A stretch of DNA of 64,000 bases from Puccinia triticina (Eukaryota > Basidiomycota > Pucciniomycetes > Pucciniales > Pucciniaceae), in assembly GCF_026914185.1 (NCBI RefSeq), contig NC_070561.1, positions 6,262,001-6,326,000 of the forward strand, given 5' to 3'. The notes below the pieces were generated by a model. That model was not told the origin of the DNA. It searched no databases and saw nothing but the letters and a program-made list of their open reading frames with translations. A program made the translations under genes and the position numbers. Positions 35,180-46,492 of the stretch are shown here, piece by piece. The stretch's first letter is position 1, and every line of letters begins with the position of its first letter.

Positions 35180-36190
35180 CTCCCGGTTGACATCACCATC
35201 CAGCCATTGAGTGGTGATGTACACAACCCACTTGATGACCGGCACACACCGGTCATTGAGTGGACTGAGACCCACTCAATGACCAGCACAGTCTGGTCAT
35301 TGAGAGGGTACACAACCCTTGCAATGCCGGCACACACCGGCCATTGAGGGGGTACACAACCCCTGATCAATGACTGGCACACACCGGTCATTGAGTGGGT
35401 ACACAACCCACTCAACGAACGGCACACACCGGTCATTGAGAGGGTACACAATCCTCACAATGCCAGCACACACCCGCCATCGAGAGGGTACACAACCCCT
35501 CAATGACCGGCGCACGCCAGTCATTGAGTGGGTCTCAATCCACTGGATGACCGGCACAGGCCAGTTATCAAGTGGGTACATAACCCTCTCAATGACTGTT
35601 GTGCTAGTCATTGAGTAGATTGTGTACCTCTCAATGACTGGCTTGTGCCGGTCATTGAGTGGGCCTCAGTCCACTCGATGACCGGTGTGTGCCGGTCATT
35701 GAGGGGTTGTGTACCCTCTTGATGGCCGGTGTCTGCCGGCATTGCGAGGATTGTGTACCCTCTCGATGACCGGACTGTGCCGGTCATCAAGTGGGTCTCA
35801 GTCCACTCAATGACCGGCGCACGCCAGTCATCAAGTGGGTCTCAATCCACTGGATGACCGGCACACACCAGTTATTGAGTGGGTACACAACCCACTCAAT
35901 GACTGTTGCGCCAGTCATTGAGTGGGTTGTGTACCTCTCGATGACTGGCTTGTGCCGGTCATCAAGTGGGTCTCAGTCCACTCGATGACCGGTGTGTGCC
36001 GGTCATCAAGGGGTTGTGTAACCTCTCAATGGCTGGTGTGTGCCAGCATTGCGAGGGTTGTGTACCCTCTTGATGACCGGACTGTGCCGGTCATCAAGGG
36101 GTTGTGTACCATCTCAATGACTGGCGTGCGCCGGTCATTGAGGGGTTTGAGTCCGGTCATCGAGTTGGGAGGGGTTGCTCCCTGTCAGAC
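35180..36190. repeat. Palindromic satellite, GGTCATTGAGTGGGT type
   Basis: About 1 kb of alternating units (CACTCAATGACCGGCAC / GTGCCGGTCATTGAGTG) with spacers such as ACACAACC. The predominant orientation changes near 35620, so the whole block is also symmetric at large scale. Confidence 0.9.
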
Positions 36191-36240
36191 ACTGAGACAC
36201 TAAGTCCATGTGTCTACAATGCATAGTACATGTCTTATAA

Positions 36241-37068
36241 CACTGCGGGCATCTCGATGTCGCTGCGGACCGCAGCGACATCTGACGATTCAGTGGGGAT
36301 TTGAACCCCGCGCAACAAGTATTGCAGCAACACTTGGCTGGCTGTCCATCAGCCGGCCACCGGGGTATGTACACACAACGCACCTCTCGATGGCCGGCAC
36401 AATAACTGGTCACCGAGAGAAGTATGTACTCCTCTCGATGGCTGGCCCAAGGACCGGCCATCAGGAGCAGTCCTTGTGCCGGCCATTGAGAGTTGTCCAC
36501 ACTCCTCTCAATGACCAGCATAACGACTGGTCATTGGGAGGAGGAGTCCACACTCCTCTCGATGACCAGCACAAGGACCAGTCATTGGGAGGAGGAATCC
36601 ATACTCCTCTCAATGCCAACACAGGCCGGCGTCAAGAGGAGTACATGCACCTCGATGCCCGGTCTGTGCCGTCCATCAAGGGAAGTGTGTATGTACTCCT
36701 CCCAATGACCGGGCCTTGGGCCAGCCATCAAGAGGAGTGCGTACTCCTCTTGGTGACCGGTCGTTGTGCCGGCCATCGAGAGGTGTCTGTACTCCTCTTG
36801 ACGCTGGTGTGTGCTGGCATCAAGAGGAGTGTGGACTCCTCCCAATGACTGGTCCATGAGCTGGTCACCGAGAGGAGCAAGAGGAGTGTGTAATCCTCTT
36901 GATAGCCGGCACAAGGACCGGTCATCGAGAGGTTGTTATGTATGTACTGTGGTGGCCGGCTGTACAAAGGCAAATCAGCCGGCCATGTTGCTGCAGCTGA
37001 CGCTGCATTCTGATATGCAGCGTCATGATGTCGCTGCGGCCCGCAGCAACAGCAAGATGCCCGCAGTG
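36241..37068. mobile_element. CACTG-ended element, 828 bp (TSD TAA)
   Basis: TIRs of about 45 bp start CACTGCGGGCATCTCG and, from the right, CACTGCGGGCATCTTG, and run into CGCTGCGGNCCGCAGCGACA. TAA flanks both sides (36238-36240, 37069-37071). The interior is a palindromic satellite (CTCCTCTCAATGACCAGCAC type). It has CACTA-like ends and no genes. Confidence 0.85.
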
Positions 37069-37283
37069 TAACTTAATGGTTAAAGACTGCTTTAATGATT
37101 GACTCATGTACATGAAGTCAAGAGTTCAATTCCCTGTCATTACATTAATTATGTACCTTTTATTCCTATGTACAGTGGGTCATCTAATGTTTTTGGCACC
37201 ACATTTTTGAATGAAGAAGCTCAGGCCACAGCCATTAAGTCATGAGATTGGCTACAGGGGTGGAAAATAAGTTCCTAAGAATG

Positions 37284-38128
37284 TGTCAGCCTTAGAGTCA
37301 ACACAGCTGACCTAAAGTCTGCCTTTTCTACTCATTACATATGAAATTACTTCATATCTTTTTCATCTTAAGAGATATCACTGTTTTGACTTCATTTTCT
37401 GATTCCTCATGCAATTTTAACCCTAGTTACAACTTATCAATTCTTTGTAACTATACTCCTTCCCTGAGTTCTTGAGTTGTGGCGCGCATGCGCAGTTGTG
37501 ACGTGTCAGCGCTACCAGGCGCGCCAAACCACATGTACATATGTAAATTACATAAGCAAACTGTGAAAATTTTCGTAGTCTGGATCCCCCTTGCCTGAGG
37601 CGGATACACAGACTTCAGCACACCAGAACCACACCCCAGATAACCCAGGATCACCACCAAAGAGATTACCACGCTCCCAGTATACCTACCGTCACAGGCG
37701 CCTAGGATATTGACAGTAAGTAAACTGTTTCACTGAACCTTGCTTATCCAGAGTGAAACTCTGTTGCTCTTGATTGCTTCTCCTTTTCTTTAACTCTTTC
37801 AATCTTAAAAGATCAAAAGGTTATCTCTGGTTAAGACCTACAAAACCAGAGCAGAGTAGTAACCCTACTTCTGAATCCCACCAACGTTTCCTTGTTGTGA
37901 GTGGAGGCTGTTGCACTCTTTCTTGGCCTTGCACAGCTGGCATCCAACGTTTCCAGGTTGAGAATAGCCCAGATCAATTAATAAAGACTTAAAGTCTAGG
38001 CCTGATCTTCTCTTTCCTATTCCTTCTCTTCCTCTCTCTCTGTTTGTATTTCTTTATCACAAGAAATCCAAACCATTCCCCCTCCTTTTTCTTGTGTCCT
38101 GCTGTCACATAAGAGACACAGGCTCACA
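37284..38128 (+). mobile_element. Solo LTR, 845 bp (TSD GAATG)
   Basis: It starts TGTCAGCCTTAGAG and ends GGCTCACA, with GAATG on both sides (37279-37283, 38129-38133). The inverted copy of the host repeat near 60540 lacks it and reads straight through (CCTAAGAATTATTATG as reverse complement), giving an empty site in the same window. Same family as 33440-34374. Confidence 0.92.
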
Positions 38129-38492
38129 GAATGATTATGAAATAAAAAAAAGTAAAAATAAAAAAATGAAAAATGTGGAAATTTTTCAATTTCTTGCAAA
38201 TTTCTCAGAATGTTCATTACTATTCAAACCAAGGGGGAGAAATTAGAGAGCAAAGTATGGCATACAACAAGAATGATAAAAAATGAAAATTTTTGAAACC
38301 ATTTTCAATAATTTTTTTGGTGGATGGGTTATCAACCAATTTCATTTGAACTCAGGGACTGTAGCCCAAATCACCACTAATTTGACTCAATTTATTTTAT
38401 CCAATAAAAATCATTGGCAATGGTTTCAAAAATTTTCATTTTTTATCATTCTTGTTGTATGTCATACTTTGCTCTCTAATTCCCCCCCCTTG

Positions 38493-38543
38493 CACCAGGG
38501 AAGAAAGTGTGGCACTCTTTAGAGAGTGACCAACCATAATTTT
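38493..38543 (+). repeat. Left TIR of the giant CACTA element
   Basis: It matches the reverse complement of 60382-60432 at 47 of 51 positions and contains an inner palindrome CACTCT(T/C)TAGAGAGTG, a possible transposase-binding site. Confidence 0.9.
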
Positions 38544-39024
38544 ATGTGTCGAGTGGTCCAATGTGACTGATGTGCCAGCTGCAACATAGGTCCAACCTTC
38601 CCTGCAACCCACTGTGTATTGCAGACAACAGCATGGTGTTGTTGTTGTTAACTCATTCTGTATGTTTATGACTCAGCTTCCCTTGCATTCCATTTGAACC
38701 TATTTGGGCGTATGCTTTTTGGGATGACTGGTTCTTGTTGTGGAATTCCTGCTCCCCACATCAATCTAGTCTGAGCCACAATCTAGGAGACGTGTCCTGG
38801 GGCAACCTTGCTTCCATCCAGGGTGTCGATCAGTTCTGAATGGACAGAGGCACAGAATAAATCACAACCTGTGACACACTATGGTAAATTCCATGCCACA
38901 AACCTGGGAAAATGTGATGCGAGATGCAAAGGCGCCATTGCGGAAGAAGGGGAGTTCTATGAAAAGTTCCTGTTACTGCTTGAAAGTCCTGTGCACTTCT
39001 TGATTTCTTTCAGGCAGATCACTG

Positions 39025-40123
39025 CACCAGGAAAAAAAAATAGTCACTTGATGGCAAGTGACATGATGCAGCTTTGGTTTCTGCTCCAGAGCTACTCCAG
39101 CGCTGCTCCAAGTCTGCTCCACCAGCACTTGTAGAGCTTGCAGGAATGCACCAGAGCACTCAATGTGGCACAGTCAGCTGATCCTAATTTTTTCCCAGGA
39201 ATAGCTGATGCTCATCATAAGCTGAGCAGTAGGCATTGACTGAGCCTGGGCCAAAGCTGAGCATTGGCTGAGCCTGGGCCACAGCTGAGCATTGGATATT
39301 CTAAGCCTGAAAAAAATCCAAGTGTCAGCTGGACCAAGAATATTCCAAATCTGAGCATCAGCTAAGCCAACAATGGTCCAAAGCTGAGCGTACAAAGCTG
39401 AGCATTGGCTGAGCCAAGGCTGTTCCAAAGCTGAGTATCAGATTTTTTGAGACTATTCAAAAGATCAATATCACCTGAGCCAAGGCTGTTCCACAGCTGA
39501 GCATCAGCTGAGCCAAGGCTGGTCCACAGCTGAGCATCAGCTGAGCCAAGGCTGGTCCACAGCTGAGCATCAGCTGAGCCAAGGCTGGTCCACAGCTGAG
39601 CATCAGCTGAGCCAAGGCTGGTCCACAGCTGAGCATCAGCTGAGCCAAGGCTGGTCCACAGCTGAGCATCAGCTGTTACAGGAGTGGTCAGACTCAGAAT
39701 CTGAGCATTTGCTGGGCCAAGATTTATCCAAATCTGAAAATCAGCTTAGCCAATACTGGTCTAAAGCTGAGCATTGGCTGGGCCAATGATAGTCCTAATC
39801 TGAGTCTGAGCTGAGCCATGACTGGAATAAAGCTGAAAATAAGCTGGGCCAGGACTGGTTCTTATCTGGGCAACAAAGCTGAGCATGAGCTGGGCACCAA
39901 AGCTGAGCATAAGCTGGGAGCTAAAGCTGAGTATCAGCTGACCAGAAATGGGGATCAGTGGTGCCCTGCAAAAACTGAGGATCTCCTGTGGAAATTCTTA
40001 AACTGGTTAGATGGTGGGTAGATGGTGGGTAGATGATGGGTAGATGGTGGGTACATGGTGGGTAGCCCGCTGGAGCTGGCATGATGTCACTTGTCATCAA
40101 GTGACTACTTTTTTTTCCTGGTG
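39025..40123. mobile_element. CACTA-like non-autonomous element 2, 1.10 kb (TSD CTG)
   Basis: Ends CACCAGGAAAAAAAA and TTTTTTTTCCTGGTG with TIRs of about 40 bp, flanked by CTG on both sides (39022-39024, 40124-40126). It contains CAGCTGAGCATCAGCT repeats. Same family as 17452-19383 and 62118-63355. Confidence 0.87.
39477..39673. repeat. 33-bp subterminal tandem repeat, about 6 units
   Basis: The unit contains GAGCCAAGGCTGGTCCACAG then CTGAGCATCAGCT. The last part is a near-palindrome found throughout this element family. The repetitive open frame here is a by-product. Confidence 0.85.
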
Positions 40124-40789
40124 CTGCTTTGTTTCTGATTGCAAGTTGAATTTGGCCCAACGGCGGGGTCCGCCAGGCTGCAGAAAGATGTCACTGGGAC
40201 TCCTTGGTTCAGCCCATATAACCCTTGAATGAGTGGGGGCCTCTGCCCCCCAAAAATTCCCCTTGGCTTTCTTTCTTCGAAACCACAAGGGTACAAATTG
40301 CCGCTATTTTGCATGGGCAGCTTGTTTCACTGCACTCAATCAGGGGAGCAGCGGATGGCCCTGTCAGGCTGTGTGTCAGGTGGAGCAGTTGGGATGCAGC
40401 TAAATGGCAGCAGCGTAATGATATCCTACAACTTCTGGATGATCGAATAGCAGCCAATGTTATGTGATGAGCAATCATCCATTGCATGAGGGTGGGCCCC
40501 GCTGCATAGCTCGAAGTTTCCCACTCTGTAGTCACTCACAGAACACCTGTCTCCAGAACGATTGTGTCATGGTTGAATTGGATTCGCTCGCACCTGGGCA
40601 ATGCTGACCATTAGCCCAGCTGTGAGTGAGATTGGTGATGATGTTTCCTTGTTTGTAATGTTTGGTATTGCAGCATGTTGGTAACTTGTGGACATGTGTG
40701 TAATGATTTTCTGCGTTCCGGTCCAAACAGATGGCTAACATACCAAGCTGACCAGCCAAACATTGCCACCTGAACAACACGCTTTGTGG
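40124..40789. other. Leader region of the SNF2 gene
   Basis: It may hold the promoter and one or more 5' exons of the SNF2 gene. I could not resolve any exon with confidence. Confidence 0.4.
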
Positions 40790-43130
40790 ATGTATCAATC
40801 ACAACACTCCTGGATGCTGACACCAAATTTGTTGAAAATCTACAGTAAGCAAATCAGTGTAAACCAAACTGACCTGTTAGTCCTGGCAGAAGTGACCTCC
40901 AATCCTTCCAAAGCAATGAGGAGTACATTTTGCCTTGGACAATTCATAATTCCTATTTCGTCTCCGACACACTTACCCGGCAGCACCATCCCACAGGTGG
41001 GCTTTCTGCAAAGAGGTCGCCGGAGAGTCCACGTGTATCAAGCACCACAGAAGCAAATCGGAGATCTCAGCGATACTGCAAGCGAACATCTGGGTCCTTT
41101 AATAGGGCCAGTATCAACTTGTTCAACTCCGGTGACCGATTGCGAGATCTCCCCCACCGATCCCGATGTCATCAAGATAAGAGCATTTGTAGTGACCCTT
41201 CCTGGCGCCCAGCTTGAGCTCCGCGGTTGCGTTTTTAGTTGTTACAAGAATGTAGCCCTTGTGCAGTCGGCTTTCAAAGCTGCGCGGGTGGAGCTAACAA
41301 CAATCTGGAACTACAATCCCAGTGTTTTCTTCGAAATTCCACACTATGCTGATAACAGTGCGCAAGATGGCGGTATTGCTAAAGAGGATTGGCTTGCACC
41401 CGCTTTTCGGCTCTGTCGTACCAAGCTAAAACCGCACCAGCTGACTGCCCTCCGATTCCTCAGAGAAAACGAGTCCTCCCACCAGAACCCGTCGTTGGTT
41501 TGGAATCACCCAAGTAACGCCTGGCTTCGGAGCTTTACCTCTCGCGCCGGGATTGAAACGACGGCCAAATTGAAGGTGTCAAGGTCCCGGGGATCTATAC
41601 TTGCGGACAATATGGGTTTGGGCAAGACATTGACGACTCTGGCTCATATCTTGTCAACTAGTGACTCAGCTGTTCAATTTCACTGGGCCGATTGGATACA
41701 GCGATCCGCAGAGACTCTGGTCATATGCCCGCTCGCAACCTTGTCTAATTGGGAGGCCAAAATCAGGCTCCACTTTGAAGAGAACGCCATCACCTACCAG
41801 GTCTTCCATGGAGCGTCTCGGAAACAGTGCAGTAGGACGGACCTACAGTCAGCCCTGGTGGTTTTGACCACATATGAGATGATTGCCGGGAGCGCCGATG
41901 GGTCACAGGAAGATCAGCTGATGGTCGAATTGCTTAATTTGTGCTGGTTTAGAGTTGTCATCGACGAAGCCCAGTGAGTCAATTACTCCTTCCGCTTGTC
42001 AGCGCGTGCAATGCTAAAATTTATTGTTAGTCTGATGAAGAATCCAGATGCAAACCAAACCCGGAACATTCAGCAACTCCAGTCCGAGTTTGTACTTTGC
42101 TTAACAGGCACACCAGTCCAAAATCTTCTGAAAGACCTGCAGAGTTTAATTACGATGTTGAGGATTGCCCTGTGGGATGAAGATCTGATTTGGAAGCGAT
42201 GCTTGATTCCGCGAATGAATCTCGGGGCGGCAGAAGCAATCAGGAGTCTGACATCATTAATGCAGACGGTCTGCTTGAGACGAACCAAAGAGGTTATTTT
42301 GAACCTGCCTGATAAGGTCGAGCATGCTGTCATTGTCAGGAACAGTCCACAATGGGAAGAAGTCTCAAGGGAGTTGCATCAAACTTTTGTCGCAACTTTT
42401 GGAAGATTACGGTCATCTGGCAAGCAGTGGGACCACACCAAGTTTTTTCAACAGCTGACGATGCTGAGACAGTTTTGCAACCATCCTTTATTTGCAAGAA
42501 GCGAGCTGCTTGTTCAACCAACCTGGCGATGGGAGGATTCAGGCAAGATTCTCCACCTGATCAGTAGTCTGGAAAACTTCTTGAGTGGAGTCCAAGGGAT
42601 TAAACGACCAAAGGCTGTTGTATTTTCAAGTTTTGTTGGGTACTTGGAAATGTAAGCAGGGGTTTTTTCTCCAAAGGCAATGAATGAATTTTGCTGATTG
42701 CCTCCAACTACAGCATTGGACGCGCTCTGGAAGACAATCAGATGGTTTTCACACGGCTCACAGGGGATCTCACTGCGAGCAAGCGTGATGACAACCTCAG
42801 ACGGTTTAGGGCCGATAACGATTGTAATGTATTATTGGGATCCCTGCAAGCAGCAGGAGTGGGTATTGACTTGCGATGCGCTCAGAACGTGTATCTCATG
42901 GTCAGTGTTTTTTCATACATTGCATTGAGCCTAAGGCTCACACAGACTGATATTGCCCTTCAATCTTCAAGGAACCAAGTTGGAACCCAGCAAGTGAAAA
43001 CCAAGCAATTGATAGACTTTATCGTTTGGGACAAAAACATCAGGTGTGCGTGTACCGATACTACATGGATGGGAGCTTGGAAACAAACATTTTTCAAGTG
43101 CAGAGGCGGAAAGGGGAGTTGACTTTGTAA
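40790..43130 (+). CDS. SNF2-family DNA-dependent ATPase/helicase (transposon cargo)
   Basis: Exons 40790-41973, 42031-42651, 42714-42900 and 42972-43130 (introns 57, 62 and 71 nt) join to 716 residues with no internal stop. All SNF2 motifs are present in order: I ILADNMGLGKT (about 270-280), Ia LVICPLATLSNWE, II DEAH (about 392, completed by splicing CA|T), III CLTGTPVQN (about 417-425), V VLLGSLQAAGVGIDL (about 640-654) and VI WNPASENQAIDRLYRLGQ (about 667-684), followed by YRYYMDGSLE. The order and wording resemble Rad5/Rad16-type enzymes, but no RING finger is visible. The first 265 residues have no recognised domain. Such enzymes move or strip proteins on DNA in the nucleus. The start could lie further upstream in an unseen exon. 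Integrity contrasts with the broken transposase nearby. Confidence 0.85.
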
Positions 43131-43296
43131 GCGCACAATTCCACCAGTGTGTTGATGTTCTGGGTGCTGATAAATGTCGAGACTGGACTACAGGCTAAGT
43201 GTACCGGCTGCAGGAAACAAGCAGTATGAGTGTGCACAGCTGCTAATGACAAACCTCATGGAATGAAGACCTCACACTCACTGGGGAGTTGTAGGT
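43131..43296. other. Convergent 3' spacer
   Basis: Short gap between the stop of the SNF2 gene and that of the minus-strand gene. No terminator signal can be assigned. Confidence 0.4.
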
Positions 43297-44403
43297 TTAG
43301 TGCGGGATGGTCAGATTTGGCCACTCTGCAGCTGGTTTTTCGTCAAGGAGCGCTCTTTGGGATTGAGTTAGTGTAGATAAGTATTGTGGGTCATAGCAGT
43401 TGACAGGTAGACTGCAGACAATGTGCTTGATGCCGATAGTCGGAATTGAATCCAAGGGTTTTCGCCGGCACTCCAATATGTATCCTTGCGCAAAGACCCG
43501 GCCCTTGGTGTTAATTTTCTTCTGAGCATAAATCACATCAACTTGTTGAGCAAAGCGAGTGAACTCGTCCGACCGCCAAGCCAAAGGCAGCTTGACCAGA
43601 GAACGCGGAGGTGTAGTTTTGGTGTCAGAGGTTGCTTTGATGTTGTCAAACAAGGTTTTGAGAGCAGGATCGACTGGAAGCTTGGAGAGTGTTTCCTGGC
43701 GATGTTGTTGGATCTGTGGTGGTGTGGTAATGAGTGATCAGGATGCAGGAAAGAACAATTACTAAGGATGCCAATTCCTGACCTGCATTCGTATCTTTGT
43801 CTTTGATTCGGACTTCTGCTTTTTTGATTGTCTCACAGCGGAAAATCGACCCAAACGAAGTCCTTCCTGCCTGCCAATGAACCAGCGGTGGAGCAGGCCG
43901 AGTACAACGGATTTGGAATCCGCCTCCGCGGGATTAATGAAAAATTGACTGAACGCTCCTTCCTTGTACGCATTCGACCAGTGTTTGAACACAAAAGCAG
44001 CGAAAATTTGATTCCAGTGCGCGTCCCACGGGTGATCCCAGGCAAAGGTCTGACCTGGGAAATGAGAGCGGGACAGGTCTTGCTGAAACAGAGCTCTGAA
44101 TATTGGGTCAACTGTTTGAGATTTGACTAGGAGCGCAGCCTCTGGAATTGGATCTATTGCGTGAACAAGGATGGAGTCCGGCAGGTTTGAGCCGACGTGG
44201 AAGCTGTGTGGCAGGGGACGTATCTTCCACTCGTCCGAAGGAGGTTTCTTCTTGGAAGGAACCAAGTTAAGCAGAGTCCTGAGGAAGGCTGACACGCTGC
44301 GAGAGCAGGGCGAGTTGGGATTTGGAAGCAACATCGAATAGATTGCGTTGATCTTGGCGACTGTGCCTGGTGGTTTCCCATCTCGAAAATTGGCGTTAGA
44401 CAT
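43297..44403 (-). CDS. Hypothetical protein, two exons (giant CACTA cargo)
   Basis: Exon 1 (44403-43783) and exon 2 (43713-43297) join across a 69-nt intron (GTCAGG...CACAG) to 345 residues starting at a clear ATG (MSNANFRDGK). I do not recognise it. Visible features are a basic patch after residue 50 (PSKKKPPSDEWKIR), an aromatic-rich stretch (FAWDHPWDAHWNQIFAAFVFKHW) around 130-150, and a second basic patch before the intron (RQSKKQKSESKTK). No signal peptide or membrane helix. Two 36-bp palindromes lie 200-380 bp upstream of its start. Confidence 0.6.
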
Positions 44404-44604
44404 GGGGATTGTGGAAGGGGAAACAGAGGCGATGGGTGGCTTAGGGGGATTGTAAGCTAGAGACAGCCAGCTTAAGTATTGCCTTACACATCAATCGGGT
44501 TTGGAGGCACAAAGGGGTGGTGTTGCCTGCTTGGCCTCAAAGGGGATTTTCTGACAGGAAGGGGGGGGTCCGACGCCTGGTGTTTGGTCCGAGGGCACCT
44601 CTAT

Positions 44605-44640
44605 GTCCACCCTATTGTACGGCCGAACGGTTGGGTGGAC
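44605..44640. promoter_or_regulatory. 36-bp palindrome, copy 1
   Basis: GTCCACCCTATTGTACGG followed by a nearly complementary half ending GGGTGGAC. About 200 bp upstream of the 44403 start. Probable protein-binding dyad; function inferred. Confidence 0.7.
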
Positions 44641-44749
44641 AAGTGATGTCACGGCGTGGTGGAGCTGTGACATCAGCTGAAAAACTGGCCATGCGGTCCA
44701 GAGTGCCTTTCACCAACCAGTCAGCTGGTCCTCCGTGTGTCGGAACTTT

Positions 44750-44785
44750 GTCCACCCTAACGTACGCCCGTACGGTACGGTGGAC
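44750..44785. promoter_or_regulatory. 36-bp palindrome, copy 2
   Basis: GTCCACCCTAACGTACGC and the partner half ending CGGTGGAC. About 350 bp upstream of the 44403 start and 110 bp from copy 1. Confidence 0.7.
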
Positions 44786-45212
44786 ATGGGCTTCTCGCTG
44801 TTCAGTGATGGAGCACTGAAGATTGTCTTGCTTGTTTGCCAAAAAGACTCCAAATTTACAGAACTTAGAAGGTAAGCTCCATCTTGCGACCGACCGCGCC
44901 GCGCCCTTCTTTGCAGTCAGCCTCCCATGATTCTCTCTCGCGCAGGGGAAGTCTGAGACGGTGCCTCCACCTTGGAGCATAGCGCCAACTCCACATCCAA
45001 GGCGCATTCTAAAGGGCCTCAGAGCATTGGGCAACCCAGGCTACCGCCACAACCATTGTTTTGACTGGCTGGGATTTACGAGCTGCGCGCCCAACGATTT
45101 CAGACCCTGTTGGATATTCCGAGTCATGCGAAGTGCGCCGCCATGTTGCGCAATAGCAGCACAACTACTGCCAGCGTGCTGGGGGTCATTAGTTCCGGTT
45201 CCATGATGTGAA
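44786..45212. other. Spacer with no supported gene
   Basis: A minus-strand open frame at 45304-45041 overlaps the end of the next gene but cannot be joined to it by usable splice sites. I leave it uncalled. Confidence 0.4.
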
Positions 45213-45878
45213 TTAAGAAACTGTCTCATTTCCCGACGCCGGAAGAACCCACCCCAATGCAGATACACAATGACAGGCAATACATAGTGAACCTCTGCTG
45301 TCACACATCCTCAAGAACTCACAAAATTCGACAGGAGACGGCTCTTGCGCATGAGGTACCTTTGGTGGTGACGTTGTAATTGGTCCTGTACGAAGAAATC
45401 AAAGAGAGGTAAACGTTGAATGGAAGTAGGTGCCGTTGATCTCATTACAACAAGGGCTCTCTGACCTGTGCAGATCACATTTAAGAATTCAGGAGCTCCC
45501 TGATTTAGCCGCGGTTCCTTCAATAGCTCCACATTCGCTAAAGTTTATTGGACCTGGGAGCAGCCATTGGCAAAAGATCTTGAGAATTTCCATGACATGA
45601 GGGATGAGTGAGGACACATGGCACTCACTCTGGCCTTGACGACAACAAATAGCATTCCAAGTTGCGTGGACATTTGGAACAGCCCTGTGTGGGATCTTCA
45701 TGTCAATGGCATCGGCAAACAACTTGCCTTGAAACCCATAGGCCACATTGCGGTTGGTTGTTTGATTGGTGTTGCTGTCAGATTTGTTGACCACACGCTG
45801 CATTTCGGTGTCAACAAGGATCTGACTTTCTTTCAGCCAGGTGAGTTGGGCGGAAGTGAAGGTAGCGTTGTTCGGCAT
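45213..45878 (-). CDS. Hypothetical protein, three exons (giant CACTA cargo)
   Basis: Exons 45878-45629, 45537-45466 and 45385-45213 (introns 91 and 80 nt; donors GTGAGT and GTCAGA, acceptors TTTAG and GTACAG) join in frame to 164 residues starting MPNNATFTSAQLTWLKESQ. Upstream, an in-frame block ending CPWA could be spliced on through a GTTTGT donor, but it lacks an ATG. The third exon gives a Cys-rich end (EFCEFLRMCDSRG, CIACHC). No family recognised. The model rests on splice phase alone, so confidence is modest. Confidence 0.42.
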
Positions 45879-46492
45879 CGTGCGGGTTTCTGTGGGTGGC
45901 TATGATGATGCTTCTTGACGGTTGATGTAACCCGAGTGCGGTGAGGCTGTGACTGAGGTGTTAGGCAGATGAAAGACAAACCTGCCCAGGGGCAAAAGAG
46001 GTGAAATATGAACAGGAGCGTTCCTGGGGTCCACCCCTCTTTGGCTTTCAGTGGCGTGTCTGGTCCAATCTCGGTAATCTGATGTCGAAGCCGACCGAGG
46101 ATTGAACTACGGCTTTGCTGGCGGTTAGAATTGGGTGCGGAACGTTTCAAGAAGGATTAACTGTGCTTGTCTTCTTGGCCAACGAGAACAAGTGCAGTCT
46201 TTGGAATGCATGTTGATCTCTGGTTCATTCGGTACACCGTAATTAAAGCCGAGCTGCACTGCTTGAGGGAAAGATGTGACACAGATTGTATATATGACAA
46301 TGGCAGCGTGTACAGCCAATCCAACTCCTCTCAAGTACTTTCAAGAAGTCCACTGTTTTAGATTGAGTCGTGCGTCCTCCAGGGGCAGTGAATGTACATC
46401 CCCAGTTGGCAGGCCGCGCCCTCCCTGCTTCCTTTTCCAGATTACTCTGACTCAGACACAACCTTCTCCGCCAGCAAAACGTACAACAGAAC
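45879..46492. other. Divergent intergenic region
   Basis: It lies between the starts of the minus-strand hypothetical gene and the plus-strand transposase and may hold both promoters. No 36-bp palindrome is present. Confidence 0.4.

Noticed and set aside
36285..36310. T-arm/B-box like GGGGTTCAAATCCCC on the minus strand
   Set aside because: The upstream anticodon region is part of another palindrome (CAAGT..ACTTG) and no tRNA cloverleaf forms. It is one of many dyads in this element.
37069..37145. tRNA-like sequence (TGGTTAAAGACTG and GAGTTCAATTCCC resemble A and B boxes)
   Set aside because: No acceptor stem closes and the D arm is missing. It could be a decayed tRNA or SINE piece, but I cannot support it.
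39457..39669. Repetitive protein MLSCGPALAQL x6
   Set aside because: It is translated from the 33-bp subterminal repeat of a CACTA-like element.
40763..40789. Start of the SNF2 protein at 40763
   Set aside because: That codon is TTG. The first in-frame ATG is 40790; a true start may lie in an upstream exon.
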